Below are positions 1-9,360 of a DNA stretch of 46,380 nucleotides, piece by piece. The translations under genes and the position numbers were made by a program. Source of the stretch: an uncultured Pseudanabaenaceae cyanobacterium. GTDB lineage: Bacteria; Cyanobacteriota; Cyanobacteriia; PCC-9006; JAAUQQ01. The stretch spans positions 1-46,380 of the forward strand of contig CALECT010000152.1 of the NCBI GenBank assembly GCA_937949725.1, in the 5' to 3' direction. The notes below the pieces were generated by a model, which had not been told where the DNA came from, ran no database searches, and worked only from the letters and a program-made list of their open reading frames with translations. Position 1 is the stretch's first letter; each line of letters opens with the position of its first letter.

Positions 1-64
1 ACTTGGGTTCGAACACTTGGCAGAAGTCATCGACGTCACAGAACAGCTCTTCTAAGCTAGGCAT
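1..64 (-). CDS. IS982-type transposase, N-terminal 21 codons (cut by window edge)
   Basis: Reading leftwards from the ATG at 62-64, the frame is open to the window edge. It encodes MPSLEELFCDVDDFCQVFEP followed by K. The LFCDVDDFC block is how IS982-family transposases usually begin, which is the whole basis of the call. The catalytic domain lies outside the window. The sequence between this start and about position 145 probably includes the IS terminus, but I could not fix the inverted repeat because only one end is visible. The neighbouring secreted-protein gene ends at 206 and looks intact, so the element seems to sit in an intergenic region. Confidence 0.7.
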   Translation of the reverse strand, partial: MPSLEELFCDVDDFCQVFEPK

Positions 65-147
65 GGGGAGAGGAGGGATGAGGTCTTTGGTTAGTCTCAG
101 CCTAAACTCCTCTTCCTTTCCTTATCCAGAACTGACGTTAAGATAGC

Positions 148-178
148 CGCCAACAACTTTCAAAATTTTGGGTTGGCG
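148..178. terminator. Inverted repeat downstream of the HExxH protein gene
   Basis: CGCCAAC (148-154) pairs with GTTGGCG (172-178), and the palindrome CAAAATTTTG (161-170) lies between them. The structure is 28 nt past the stop of the leftward gene ending at 206, so it may terminate that transcript. There is no clear T-run. It could instead be part of the terminus of the adjacent IS982-type element. Confidence 0.35.
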
Positions 179-205
179 ACTAACGCGCAGCGAGGCTCAC
201 ATCAC

Positions 206-2041
206 CTAGTTGATGATCTTGTTCTGACGGAAGATGCGGTCAATAATCGTGCGGTGATTGCTATTCGCCGCATTGCGATAGGTACTGTGGAAATCAGCCA
301 TGCTGTTCTTCATCCCGGATCGCAAATACATCCCCGGCACCGCCCCTTGGTGAGTAAACCAGAGATTATCCTGCCCATCTGCCCGAGTATCGTGCAAATC
401 CCAGAATGCTGACGCCACCCAAGACTCATTGCGATTCAGCGGGTCATCACAGGCAAACGAAGGATTCTCAATCGCAAAATCAAAGCCGCTGCTGGGCGCA
501 GTGCCCCGATCCGCCTGGGTCCAGAACACCATAAAGTTGGCGAAACCTTCCAACAATGCCAAACCCGGTGTGAAACAGTCCGTCAGGTTGTGAGAGCCTC
601 CAGCACCGGGCGGACGCTGGTTATTCCAATACTCATAGTTAATCTGGTGGGCCAGCTCATGCTGCATCACACCATTTCGGCCCGCATGGCTAGGAATCAT
701 CCAAATCTTGCCGCTGGTGCTAGCGCAACTCCAAGGCACGCCGCTGCCATCGCCGCAGTCATAGCTCGTGTTAGGGAAGATCACATCGATCGCCTTATCC
801 CGCAAAGGATTAATCCCCCCAGTCCAATAGAGCTTCGACCAAAGATCCATGCCCTCGTCATAGATTTCGCCTAAACCGCGAGCCGCTCCCGTCGAAGTAT
901 CCGCAATCCAGCTGCCCTCGTTGTGGTTGGCGCTAATGCTGCTGCGGCTCGGACCCACCCAGCGATAGGTATCGCCATTGGACTTCTGGGGTTTAAAGAA
1001 GCGGTTGTAGGCGATGTACTGGAACTTAACCTCACCGGAGCGACGGGGGAAGCTGAGCTGCCAGCGACCATCGGCCTGAATCCAGTCCTCATCCATGATC
1101 TTCCAGCTGCCATTGCGCTTTTGCCAAGCCCGCACTCGCCAACCAAAGGCACGATGGCTCAAATTGTCCAAGCCTTTCCAGGAAAAGCGTCCGCTGGCCT
1201 GGGTCGTGCTCGCCTGGGCTAAAAGTATCGGCTCCTTAGCAAAAGACTTGGTCAGCTCTGCCCCAGACTGCACAAAATTCAATTGCCCAGGAAGGCGCCA
1301 CTCAGGTCGAGTTCGCAGCTCAGGCCGGATCTGCGGTTCGGGTCTAACTTGCAGCTCAGGACGCTCCAAGCGAATATCGGGCTTGCGAGGATCATCTGAA
1401 CCCTCACCACCTTGGCTCTCCGTGGGAATTTGAAAGATGGCTTCGCGGTCCAGCTTTTCAAGACTCATCAGCTCCTCCATGGAAGGCCGCTTGATATGGC
1501 TTTCCGGCGCTGGACGAATCGAACCGTCATCTTTGAGGACCTTGAACGAATCGCCCAACTGGGGGTCACGCTCATCCGCCGCCAAGAACAGCTTTTCGTA
1601 ATTGCTCAGCTCAAACTTGCCCCCCTCAACCCGGTAATAAACATCAACGGTGTGGCGACCGGCGAGCTGACCCTCCTCACCCAGCAGCTCCACTTCAAAG
1701 TTGACCTGCCATTTGCCATCTTGAAAAATACCGCCGCCATATTCCACTTCAACCTTCTCCCCCGGCTGGAGGTTAAGCTTCTGCTGACTGACCTTAAAGC
1801 TGTAGCTATCCGAGCGAGGAATCAGTAGCCGCAAGGTTTGAGGCGATTTAGTCACGTTTTCCAAAACGAAGCTGCCGCGAATATTTTTCGCATCACCTTG
1901 GCGATCGCTCTGACTCTCCTCCGTCATAACCTGCTGAGGCTGGTGGGCTTGGCTCTCAGTTGCAGCCCCCAAACAAACAGCACTGGCAACAGCTAGGCCC
2001 AACAGCATGACTTTGGGGCTGACTCGGTTGAAAAATCCCAT
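206..2041 (-). CDS. Secreted protein with C-terminal HExxH metallopeptidase-like domain
   Basis: This is a 611-residue protein. The N-terminus is a signal peptide: Arg/Lys in the first ten residues, a hydrophobic stretch LLGLAVASAVCLGAA, and a likely cleavage site after SQA near residue 32. Residues about 45-140 look like a beta-rich domain. A low-complexity proline/arginine segment of RPE-type repeats lies near residues 220-255. The C-terminal half carries HELAH (H461, E462, H465), followed 32 residues later by EGFANF (E498). That spacing and the downstream glutamate resemble a gluzincin zinc site (two His plus Glu). Several Cys residues in the same region suggest disulfides, consistent with export. 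I do not recognise a named family. A periplasmic or extracellular metallopeptidase is inferred from the motif only. The gene stands alone, divergent from the Uma2 gene. Confidence 0.8.
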   Translation of the reverse strand: MGFFNRVSPKVMLLGLAVASAVCLGAATESQAHQPQQVMTEESQSDRQGDAKNIRGSFVLENVTKSPQTLRLLIPRSDSYSFKVSQQKLNLQPGEKVEVEYGGGIFQDGKWQVNFEVELLGEEGQLAGRHTVDVYYRVEGGKFELSNYEKLFLAADERDPQLGDSFKVLKDDGSIRPAPESHIKRPSMEELMSLEKLDREAIFQIPTESQGGEGSDDPRKPDIRLERPELQVRPEPQIRPELRTRPEWRLPGQLNFVQSGAELTKSFAKEPILLAQASTTQASGRFSWKGLDNLSHRAFGWRVRAWQKRNGSWKIMDEDWIQADGRWQLSFPRRSGEVKFQYIAYNRFFKPQKSNGDTYRWVGPSRSSISANHNEGSWIADTSTGAARGLGEIYDEGMDLWSKLYWTGGINPLRDKAIDVIFPNTSYDCGDGSGVPWSCASTSGKIWMIPSHAGRNGVMQHELAHQINYEYWNNQRPPGAGGSHNLTDCFTPGLALLEGFANFMVFWTQADRGTAPSSGFDFAIENPSFACDDPLNRNESWVASAFWDLHDTRADGQDNLWFTHQGAVPGMYLRSGMKNSMADFHSTYRNAANSNHRTIIDRIFRQNKIIN

Positions 2042-2273
2042 GATTCAATCGTTCCTTGATCAAAATCGGTTAGCCCGAGCGCTAAAAAGCTGCGTAGCCA
2101 TGGAAGGGGTAGAAGTCAGTTCCATGCTTTTGCAGATGGCTTTTGTCTCGGTAACAGGAACTAGGGGGCAGGGCGAGAGAATATGCAGCGATCGCCTCCC
2201 CATCCTCATCTTTTTCGCTTCGCAAGCCTGCCAGCTACACTAGTTAATAGAAATCATCAACACCGGGATCACC

Positions 2274-2843
2274 ATGATCCAAACGCCAGTCAAATCCCTC
2301 AGCCTCGAAGATTTTCTGGCCCTGCCCGAGACCAAACCCGGCAGCGAATATATCAACGGGCAAATCCATCAAAAACCCATGCCCAAGGGACAACATAGCC
2401 GCCTGCAACGCAAGCTCATCGAACTGATCAATCGAATTCTCGAAGAAGCCGGGCTGGCAGAAGCCTTTCCTGAACTACGCTGCACCTTCGGGGGACGCTC
2501 CATCATCCCAGATGTGGCTGTTTTTCGTCAGAGCCGCATTCCTTGTAACGAAACCGGTGAGATTGCCAACAGCTTTGCACTCCCCCCGGATTGGATCATC
2601 GAAGTTCTCTCTCCTAAGCAAAGCAGCACGAAAGTGATCGATAACATCCTTCATGGTCTGCAAAACGGCTGCGCCATGGGCTGGTTGATCGATCCCGCAG
2701 AGCGTTCAGTCACGATTTACCCCATGGGTCAACAGCCCATCCAACTCAGTGCCTCTGAATTCAAATTGCCAGTACCAGAGTTTGCCGATGGAGTGGAACT
2801 GACAGTCGGCCAGCTTTTCGCATGGCTGCAAGTGAAACGTTAA
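2274..2843 (+). CDS. Uma2-family (DUF820) putative restriction-like endonuclease
   Basis: This 189-residue protein belongs to the Uma2 family, which is greatly expanded in cyanobacteria and has a PD-(D/E)xK nuclease fold. Family features in order: the opening SLEDFLALPETKPGSEYING, a PDVAVF motif near residue 82 providing the acidic residue, and DWIIEVLSPKQSS near residue 108 providing the Glu of the ExK-like motif, followed by the usual helix. The length is typical. Family members are often scattered singly, and their biological role is unsettled (mobile-element or DNA-processing functions have been suggested). Nothing nearby suggests a partner. A degraded stretch at 37511-37670 may be a remnant of another family member. 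Confidence 0.88.
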   Translation: MIQTPVKSLSLEDFLALPETKPGSEYINGQIHQKPMPKGQHSRLQRKLIELINRILEEAGLAEAFPELRCTFGGRSIIPDVAVFRQSRIPCNETGEIANSFALPPDWIIEVLSPKQSSTKVIDNILHGLQNGCAMGWLIDPAERSVTIYPMGQQPIQLSASEFKLPVPEFADGVELTVGQLFAWLQVKR

Positions 2844-2956
2844 GGAAACGATCGCCCAACGATATATTCTTTACCCGTAATCAATTGCGCCGAAGCCGCT
2901 CAGCGCGTCAGACTAGGGACATACCGTTCGTATATTCCCGAGACTAGACAGCGACC

Positions 2957-4465
2957 ATGGATTTCCAAGCAATAGCAACCGCACCCGCAGACTGGACCGG
3001 CGATGGCCTCGTCCTCGGCTTTTTTGAAGAAGACTTTGCTGAAGCGGGAACGTTGCCAGAGCAGCTCACCGCCTTGGATGGGAAGTTGGATGGGGCGATC
3101 GCCGACCTCCTAACCGAAGCCAAATTTGCAGGCAAAGCCAACAGCGGCGCTTCCACCCGTGTCGGTCGCAATACCCCAGTGAAAAAGCTCATCCTGGTCG
3201 GCCTCGGCAAAAGTGAAAAAGCTAAGTCAGAAAGCATTCGCCAAGCCGCTGCCAAGGCAGGCAAACTAGCAAAATCCGAAAAATGCAGCACCCTCGGTGT
3301 GGCATTGCCCACCGTAGGCGATGCTGGCCAGACCGTGCAGGCGATCGTCGAAGGCATGAGCCTCGCCCTTTACAAAGACGAGCGCTTCAAATCCAAGTCC
3401 GATGACGACAAGGACGAGGACAACGCTGAATATCCCGCAACGGTATCGCTGTTAGAAGCGGATGGCCAAGCTGACGCGATCGCCAAAGCAGAGCAAATCC
3501 TCTCTGGCGTTGTACTAGCAAGAAAACTGGTTGCAGCGCCGCCCAATGAACTGAGTCCCCAAACCCTGGCCGATACCGCCAAGGACATTGCCGATAGCCA
3601 CGGTCTGGAGTTGACCGTGCTAGAGCAAGACGAATGTGAGAAGCGCGGCATGGGTGCTTTCCTCGGCGTGGCCAAGGCCTCTGCCACGGATGCACCGCCC
3701 AAGTTTATTCACCTCACATATAAGCCTGAGGGAACAGCTAAGAAGAAGATTGCGATCGTCGGCAAAGGCGTTACCTTCGACTCCGGTGGCCTCAACCTCA
3801 AAGGCCCCGGCAGCGGCATCGAAACCATGAAAATGGACATGGGTGGTGCCGCCGCAACCCTCGGCGCAGCCAAAGCCCTGGCCCAACTCAAGCCTGATGT
3901 AGAACTCCACTTCATCAGCGCTGCCACCGAGAACATGATCAGCGGCCATGCCCTCCACCCCGGCGACATCCTCACCGCCTCCAACGGCAAAACCATCGAA
4001 GTCAACAACACCGACGCTGAAGGCCGCCTCACCCTCGCCGATGCCCTAGTCTATGCCGATGCCCTGGGTGTCGATGCCATTGTTGATCTCGCAACCCTAA
4101 CCGGCGCTTGCCTCATCGCCCTCGGTAACGACATCGCAGGCTACTGGAGCATCGACGACGACCTAGCCGCTGACCTCAAGACTGCCTCTGAATCCAGCGG
4201 AGAGAAAATCTGGCAAATGCCCCTGGAGCAGAAATACTTCGAGGGCATCAAATCCCCCATCGCCGACATGAAAAACACCGGCCCCCGCCCCGCCGGTTCC
4301 ATCACCGCAGCCCTGTTCCTTAAGGAATTCGTTAAGGACACTGAAGCCTGGGCCCACATTGACATTGCAGGCCCTGCTTGGACCAGTAAAGAAGGCCCCT
4401 ACACTCCCGCCGGAGCAAGTGGTTATGGCGTGCGACTACTGGTTGATTGGGTCACCGCGAGCTAA
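2957..4465 (+). CDS. pepA: Leucyl aminopeptidase (M17)
   Basis: This 502-residue cytosolic aminopeptidase removes N-terminal residues, preferring Leu, using two divalent metals. The M17 signatures are all present: K270 and D275 in [11 protein letters not shown], the metal ligand Asp in MKMDMGG, and the family signature NTDAEGRL at residues 351-358 (metal ligands D353 and E355). The length matches bacterial PepA. The N-terminal macro-like domain (about 1-180) is followed by the catalytic domain. The gene ends just before a strong hairpin at 4513-4549 that it shares with the convergent SMR gene. The start ATG at 2957 gives a family-typical N-terminus (MDFQAIAT). Confidence 0.95.
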   Translation: MDFQAIATAPADWTGDGLVLGFFEEDFAEAGTLPEQLTALDGKLDGAIADLLTEAKFAGKANSGASTRVGRNTPVKKLILVGLGKSEKAKSESIRQAAAKAGKLAKSEKCSTLGVALPTVGDAGQTVQAIVEGMSLALYKDERFKSKSDDDKDEDNAEYPATVSLLEADGQADAIAKAEQILSGVVLARKLVAAPPNELSPQTLADTAKDIADSHGLELTVLEQDECEKRGMGAFLGVAKASATDAPPKFIHLTYKPEGTAKKKIAIVGKGVTFDSGGLNLKGPGSGIETMKMDMGGAAATLGAAKALAQLKPDVELHFISAATENMISGHALHPGDILTASNGKTIEVNNTDAEGRLTLADALVYADALGVDAIVDLATLTGACLIALGNDIAGYWSIDDDLAADLKTASESSGEKIWQMPLEQKYFEGIKSPIADMKNTGPRPAGSITAALFLKEFVKDTEAWAHIDIAGPAWTSKEGPYTPAGASGYGVRLLVDWVTAS

Positions 4466-4512
4466 GAAGCTCACGTTAACCTCGATAATGACTCTGTAGA
4501 AGTTATCCCAAG

Positions 4513-4549
4513 AAAAAGACCTGACTTTCTTTGAAAGTCAGGTCTTTTT
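4513..4549. terminator. Bidirectional intrinsic terminator between pepA and the SMR gene
   Basis: A perfect 17-bp stem (4513-4529 with 4533-4549) has a 3-nt TTT loop. The stem begins with five A and ends with five T, so both strands carry a U-run after a GC-containing stem. It lies between convergent genes and can serve both. Confidence 0.92.
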
Positions 4550-4580
4550 CTGTATCTGATCATGAACAAACTCACTTGTC

Positions 4581-5075
4581 CTAGCTTGGGTCTGAAAACT
4601 CAGGCCGCAGGCTAATCACATTGGGTTGATATAGTTGTTTCGCTGTAGCCAAAACGGGCAAAATGCCCCGATTAAACACTGGAGCTGCAGCAAGCCGAGT
4701 CGACCGAGGCGTCTCAGTCGCAGAGGCATCGGCCGCAGTACAAGTGGCCTGGGCTGGTTGACTACTAACAATCAAACCCACCACACCAAAAATCACCAGA
4801 ATCGTCGAGAAAATTTTGAAGAAATTCAGCTCTTCTCGAAAAAACAGTACTCCAATGATCGCCACAAGGCATACCGCACCTCCCGTCCACACGGGGTAAG
4901 CCAAGCTCACATCTACCGTATTCAAGGCAAAAGTAAGCGCAACAAAAGACAGAATAAATGCGACAACGGTGATCACCGAAGGTACGGGATTTGTAAAACC
5001 GTTCGCATATTTCGCTGCAAAGGTTGCCATTGCTTCCATACAAATGGCTAATGCCAGTAGAGTCCAGCCCAGCAT
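4581..5075 (-). CDS. SMR-family (EmrE-like) small transporter with C-terminal extension
   Basis: The first about 108 residues form a four-helix small multidrug resistance protein. E14 in CMEAMATFAAKYANGF sits exactly where the proton- and drug-coupling Glu14 of EmrE lies. The segment AYPVWTGGAVCLVAIIGVLFF matches the family's TM3 region with its conserved Trp and Gly. Such proteins work as dimers in the inner membrane exchanging protons for cationic compounds, guanidinium or related substrates. The actual substrate cannot be read here. The protein is 164 residues, about 55 more than usual. The extra C-terminal tail (after VSSQP) is polar, rich in Ala, Thr and Pro, and has no recognisable domain. 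The gene is isolated and convergent with pepA. Confidence 0.88.
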   Translation of the reverse strand: MLGWTLLALAICMEAMATFAAKYANGFTNPVPSVITVVAFILSFVALTFALNTVDVSLAYPVWTGGAVCLVAIIGVLFFREELNFFKIFSTILVIFGVVGLIVSSQPAQATCTAADASATETPRSTRLAAAPVFNRGILPVLATAKQLYQPNVISLRPEFSDPS

Positions 5076-5286
5076 AGGGGGTTACTTGTCCGTGAGAAGG
5101 TTCTCTTTAGACCTACTCAAAAAACCGCCTATATCCGAATTTAACCGAGCCAGATAAATTCGTTAAATACTGAAATTTAGAGAGCGTTAGAACTGAAGCT
5201 CAGTGTTCTTTCGGTGACGAGATCACCCTTCTGTTCAATCTGAGCATGGCCCCGTCAGCTGCATTGTTACCTCCCATAGCCATCTA

Positions 5287-6411
5287 TTAAGTGGCTTGCA
5301 AAATTCCCCTGCCTCGCAAATCTAATGGCTGGGCGCAGTCGGTGCAGAACATGACTGTTTTTAGTTCTGCTAGCAACAGTTCTGTTTGTTCCTGTAGAGC
5401 CGCTTCCGATTGACAGGCGGCTTGGAGGAAGGGACGGGCTAAGCCGACGAGATCGGCACCGAGGGCGATCGCTTTAGCGACATCAACCCCATTGCGAATG
5501 CCCCCACTAGCAATCAGGGGAATGTTGGCGTCCATCTCCCGCACCTGCAGGAGACAATCTGCGGTGGGAATGCCCCATTCCGCAAAGGTCAAGCCCAGTT
5601 GCCGTTGTAAGTTGTTGTCAGCCCGCTCGGCTTCCACCATGGACCAGGAGGTGCCCCCGGCTCCGGCAACGTCGATCGCGCCCACTCCTGCTTCAATCAG
5701 TTGCTGAGCCATCTGCCCCGAAATACCATTGCCCACTTCCTTGGCAATGACAGGAACCTCAAGCTGGGCACAGAGGGTTGCAACCTTATCCATCAGGCCA
5801 CGAAAATCAGTATCACCGCCGGGCTGAATGCACTCTTGCAGGGGATTGAGGTGGAGGATGAGGGCATCGGCTTGGAGGCCATCAATGAGGCGGCGGCATT
5901 CGTCCACGCCGTAGCGATAGTTGAGCTGGACCGCGCCGAGATTGGCAAAGAGAAGGATGTCGGGGGCGATCGCTCTCACATCAAAGGTCCCCATTAGCTT
6001 AGGGTTCTCCACGGCGACTCGCTGGGAGCCGACACCCATGGCGAGTTTGTATTCCTGGGCAATGGTGGCCAGACGATGGTTAATCTGCTGAGCCTGCTCC
6101 GTGCCGCCGGTCATGGAGGAGATCAGGAGGGGGGAGCCGAGCTGCTTACCCAGGAAGGTGGTGGTGAGGTCGAGGTCGCTGTAGTTGAGGTTGGGCAGGG
6201 CGCTGTGGGTGAAGCGGTAGCGCTCTAGGCCGGTGGTGGCAGTTTTGCACTGGCTGCGATCGTCCAGGCAAATGCGGATGTGGTCTGCCTTGCGAGACTG
6301 GGTTTGGGCGGCGACAGCGAGGTCGATATTGGTGGTGGAACTGTCGCTGCCATTGTCCTGTGGATGATGGGATGCAGCGGAGGCAGTTGTGGTGGAGAGG
6401 TTATCGGCCAT
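5287..6411 (-). CDS. fni: Isopentenyl-diphosphate delta-isomerase, type 2 (FMN)
   Basis: This 374-residue enzyme interconverts IPP and DMAPP using reduced FMN and Mg2+, balancing the products of the MEP pathway for carotenoids, phytol and other isoprenoids. Family marks: [12 protein letters not shown] near the start of the conserved core, SSMTGGT (FMN/phosphate binding), the GVGSQR motif, HLNPLQE (catalytic Gln region), VIAKEVGNG, and [24 protein letters not shown] (TIM-barrel phosphate site). The first about 35 residues are a Ser/Thr-rich extension before the core. If that extension is not translated, a later start is possible, although no better ATG stands out. It is followed downstream by no operon partner on the same strand. 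Confidence 0.95.
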   Translation of the reverse strand: MADNLSTTTASAASHHPQDNGSDSSTTNIDLAVAAQTQSRKADHIRICLDDRSQCKTATTGLERYRFTHSALPNLNYSDLDLTTTFLGKQLGSPLLISSMTGGTEQAQQINHRLATIAQEYKLAMGVGSQRVAVENPKLMGTFDVRAIAPDILLFANLGAVQLNYRYGVDECRRLIDGLQADALILHLNPLQECIQPGGDTDFRGLMDKVATLCAQLEVPVIAKEVGNGISGQMAQQLIEAGVGAIDVAGAGGTSWSMVEAERADNNLQRQLGLTFAEWGIPTADCLLQVREMDANIPLIASGGIRNGVDVAKAIALGADLVGLARPFLQAACQSEAALQEQTELLLAELKTVMFCTDCAQPLDLRGRGILQAT

Positions 6412-6651
6412 CGTGAGTTGCCAGAAATGAGGTGGGAAGGGAGGGGCTGTTGCAATGCTAAACCCGAATCTGACCTTAAACCACAGGTTTGGACTGGGGA
6501 ATTCCCCGCTGTAGGTTTTTATCCCACTAAATTCCCGACTTTGGCCCGACTGAAGGCTGGCTGTTTATAGACTTTGCTGCTGAACCTTGGGTATGGCGAT
6601 GCCCAGATAGGTTGATGCCATTCCCTACAGTGGGTGGGATGATGGGGCGGG

Positions 6652-7536
6652 TTAATGGGGAGCCAATTGTTCGGCCAAGCTGGGTGGGGTGAAGCCGAGA
6701 CTGTGAGCGAGGGAGCAGTCGGTACAAACGTTTTTGGGGCGGGGCATGGAAAATGCCACTTCATCTTGGCTACAGGCTTCGAGGTGGCTGGGGTCGTAGC
6801 CTTGGGCCTGGGCGAGCAGGACGCCTAGGTCGTAGCGAGATACGGCTTCAGGTCCGCCTAGGTGGAGCAGGCCTCGGTGGCGCTGGTTGATGGCTAAATC
6901 AACGGCTAGGAGTAGGCCTTGGGCTGCAACTTTGGCGCTGAGGGGATTGCGAATTTCGTCGTGGAAGAGGCTGAGGGAATCGCCTGCTTTGAGGGCTTCC
7001 AGCAGACGGGTCATGAAGTTGTTGGGGGCGGTTTTGCCGAAGCCAAACATAAGGGGCATGCGGGCCACGATCGCCTCGGGCCAAGCTGCCATGACGCCCG
7101 CCTCAGCCTGGGCTTTTTGCTGGCCGTAGACGGTGTGTGGATTAACGGGGGCGTTTTCTTTGTAGGGGGAGTGTTCGCCGTCGAAGACGAGGTCTGAGGA
7201 GGTGAAGATGAAGGGGATTTTGTGTTGGGCGCAGGTTTGGGCGAGGGCGATCGCCACATCCACGTTCAGCTTGGCGGTTTCTTCGGGATGGGCCTCGCAG
7301 TAGGGGGTATTGGAGATGGCAGCGAGGTGGATGATGGCTTGGGGCTGGAGGCGGGTGATCAAGGCACCCAGCTTGTCCAGCTCACAAAGATTGGCTTGCA
7401 CCCAGTTAACAGCTGTGTCACTGCCGGACTTGCGGTTGTATAGCCCTGTAACTTGCCATTGAGCTTGGGCGGCTTCGCAAAGCCAACTCCCGAGGAAGCC
7501 GCTGGCTCCGGTGATGAGTAATTGGGGCTGGGACAT
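6652..7536 (-). CDS. NAD(P)-dependent sugar epimerase/reductase of the RmlD-like extended SDR group
   Basis: This 294-residue protein has a Rossmann nucleotide site TGASGFLG at residues 9-16. It also has HLAAIS, the substrate-side FTSSDLVFDG segment, and the catalytic YGQQK (YxxxK) pair. The FTSSDLVFDG/YG.QK pattern resembles dTDP-4-dehydrorhamnose reductase (RmlD) and related nucleotide-sugar reductases. No rhamnose pathway genes (rmlA, B or C) are visible, so the substrate is unknown. It starts MSQPQLLITGASG, a normal N-terminus for the fold. Between this gene and the small gene upstream (ending 7798) lies a 261-nt gap in which I see nothing. Confidence 0.88.
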   Translation of the reverse strand: MSQPQLLITGASGFLGSWLCEAAQAQWQVTGLYNRKSGSDTAVNWVQANLCELDKLGALITRLQPQAIIHLAAISNTPYCEAHPEETAKLNVDVAIALAQTCAQHKIPFIFTSSDLVFDGEHSPYKENAPVNPHTVYGQQKAQAEAGVMAAWPEAIVARMPLMFGFGKTAPNNFMTRLLEALKAGDSLSLFHDEIRNPLSAKVAAQGLLLAVDLAINQRHRGLLHLGGPEAVSRYDLGVLLAQAQGYDPSHLEACSQDEVAFSMPRPKNVCTDCSLAHSLGFTPPSLAEQLAPH

Positions 7537-7797
7537 AAAATTTCCAATTCAGAATCACGCAATTTATTTCGCAGGGTGGTGGGCGATCGCGACTGGTGCA
7601 TTTCTGTGCAGCAAAACGCACCAAATCAGACCAATCCAAACATTCAAAATCCATCACCCCGAACTATGCATTCCAGAACCAACGGCAATGCGATCACATG
7701 GTTTTGCATCCACCCAACTCTCGCTCCTCCCCCTCAGTCTGGTTATCAAGCACCAACAAAAAGCCCCACAGGCAAGACAAAACTTGAAAATACGACT

Positions 7798-8097
7798 TCA
7801 GCTGGCCGAGGGTACCGTTCTAGAAATTCCATCACTGCTACAGCTGCCAACCCCATGGTCTTCGCGCAGACTGTATTCCACATCCGCTTCAACTGCTGGC
7901 GGCAAGGGTTGGTTGCCACAGTAATAACCCACCACATCTGATGTTTCGCGCTTTTGAAGATAGGCTCGGCGCTGTTGCGAGCTCATCTGCTCCAGCTTTG
8001 CAACGGATACTGGTATGAAGCTCCACACCATGCCAGCTACAGCCATGCTGCCTAAACCGACGATGACTCCAGCCACTGCTAAAATTCGCTGATTCAT
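7798..8097 (-). CDS. Small single-pass membrane or secreted protein, unknown
   Basis: This is a 99-residue ORF. One hydrophobic segment (about residues 5-27, VAGVIVGLGSMAVAGMVWSF) close to the N-terminus acts as an anchor or uncleaved signal. A basic stretch (QQRRAYLQKRE) follows, then a polar tail with two Cys (YYCGNQPLPP and GSCSSD). I do not recognise the family. The start ATG at 8097 puts a short charged leader before the hydrophobic segment, which supports reality. It lies on the same strand as the endonuclease lipoprotein gene, 142 nt downstream of it, so co-transcription is possible. Confidence 0.55.
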   Translation of the reverse strand: MNQRILAVAGVIVGLGSMAVAGMVWSFIPVSVAKLEQMSSQQRRAYLQKRETSDVVGYYCGNQPLPPAVEADVEYSLREDHGVGSCSSDGISRTVPSAS

Positions 8098-8239
8098 TTT
8101 GGCTACCTTAAACGGTTAGTTGCCTGGATAGGCATCTATTTCCCACAAATATCACGTCTGATTATCAGCTGAGCTGTATCTGAACACCGCTGCGATGACT
8201 CTTCATTTATCAGTCAGTCTGCAATGGAGCTAATTCATC

Positions 8240-9064
8240 TCAGCCTTCATCCATTCGACTCTCGATCGCCGCTTCAGTCTGGTTATCCAGCACCGACAGA
8301 AAGTCATAGCCCGTCAATGACTCCAGCTCATCCACCGTCGTACGAAACTCTCGCCAAGACTTACTTTCAATTGATGGAAGATTAGGCATATTCACCGCGA
8401 TCACCCGAGTTTCAGGTGAAACATCCCAATCGTCTCCCCCTGGCTGATCCAACACCAAAATCACCTTCCAAGTACTCTGGGGCACTACCAGTTGAGCCTG
8501 GCCAATGCGCCCCTTCTGCCCCAACGGACCAGCGATGATATACAACTCCTTGCCCTGACGCACCAGCTTGCGACAGTAGTTTTCCAGGTCGTTCCAGGGG
8601 CCACGATTATTGCCCGGCACCTGGGGCATGATGTTGCTGAACACAAAGGTCGCATCATTGTCCTCGCGGCTGGCCGTCCGATCGCCCGAAGGCGCAATAT
8701 GGCCCCGGTCATAGCGGCGATCGCGATAGTCAACTGACGCAATCACTGGCCAATCCCCCGGCAAGTCAGGGTCATGGCGAAAGTTATCCCGGCGTTCTGT
8801 ATCACCTAGCCAGCTTTCATTCAGCTGCCAGCTCACCCAATTTGCCGTGCCGCGATCGCGACTATAGGACAGTGCAAACTCAGGCTTAATCAGCAAAAAA
8901 TTATTCGGCAGGTCCAAACGTGATTCAGCATCACTAGGATTACCAAACAGCAAATGGGGACTCTCCGCCACGCGCTGCTCTCCACAGCCCGACAGCCCCA
9001 CCGCAGCAGTCAAGCCAACAAGACCTGTGCAGAACCATTGTTGCAAGTGCTGAGGCATGGGCAT
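8240..9064 (-). CDS. DNA/RNA non-specific endonuclease (NUC1/Serratia family), predicted lipoprotein
   Basis: This 274-residue protein has an N-terminal lipobox, LSGC, with C27 as the likely lipidated residue, so it is probably tethered outside the cytoplasm. The nuclease core has the family motif DRGH (D119-H122, H122 the general base) within RYDRGHIAPSGDR. It is followed by FSNIMPQ and the metal-binding Asn region GNNRGPWNDLE about 30 residues later, then YIIAGP. This is a betabeta-alpha-Me nuclease that cleaves DNA and RNA without sequence preference. Roles could be nutrient scavenging from extracellular nucleic acid or degrading incoming DNA. The sequence does not decide between them. Confidence 0.92.
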   Translation of the reverse strand: MPMPQHLQQWFCTGLVGLTAAVGLSGCGEQRVAESPHLLFGNPSDAESRLDLPNNFLLIKPEFALSYSRDRGTANWVSWQLNESWLGDTERRDNFRHDPDLPGDWPVIASVDYRDRRYDRGHIAPSGDRTASREDNDATFVFSNIMPQVPGNNRGPWNDLENYCRKLVRQGKELYIIAGPLGQKGRIGQAQLVVPQSTWKVILVLDQPGGDDWDVSPETRVIAVNMPNLPSIESKSWREFRTTVDELESLTGYDFLSVLDNQTEAAIESRMDEG

Positions 9065-9360
9065 GGTGATGAAGACCCGAGGAGCATAGAGATAGAAGAT
9101 ATGGCGATCGCTTAGAGCTAGAAACTAGCAATTCACCTTGGCCTACTTTACAGTACTTTTGATCTATGCATTTCTCCTTGCACAACTGAACTAGTGCCTG
9201 TTTTTAGCGCCCTTAGAACTGCATTTTTCAAGGTTTCACAACGAAACCCTACCCATCGACAAAAATCGCGACTGTTCGATTTACACTCTTGGTTTGAAGC
9301 TTGGCGCTGCGTTCCGCAATCCGCCCCAACAATTCTTTTGACCCAGCATCTAGAGCGACC

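Noticed and set aside
9301..9360. TTG start 20 codons upstream for the debranching-type enzyme
   Set aside because: The added residues are not family-like, and the ATG at 9361 precedes the conserved N-terminus directly.
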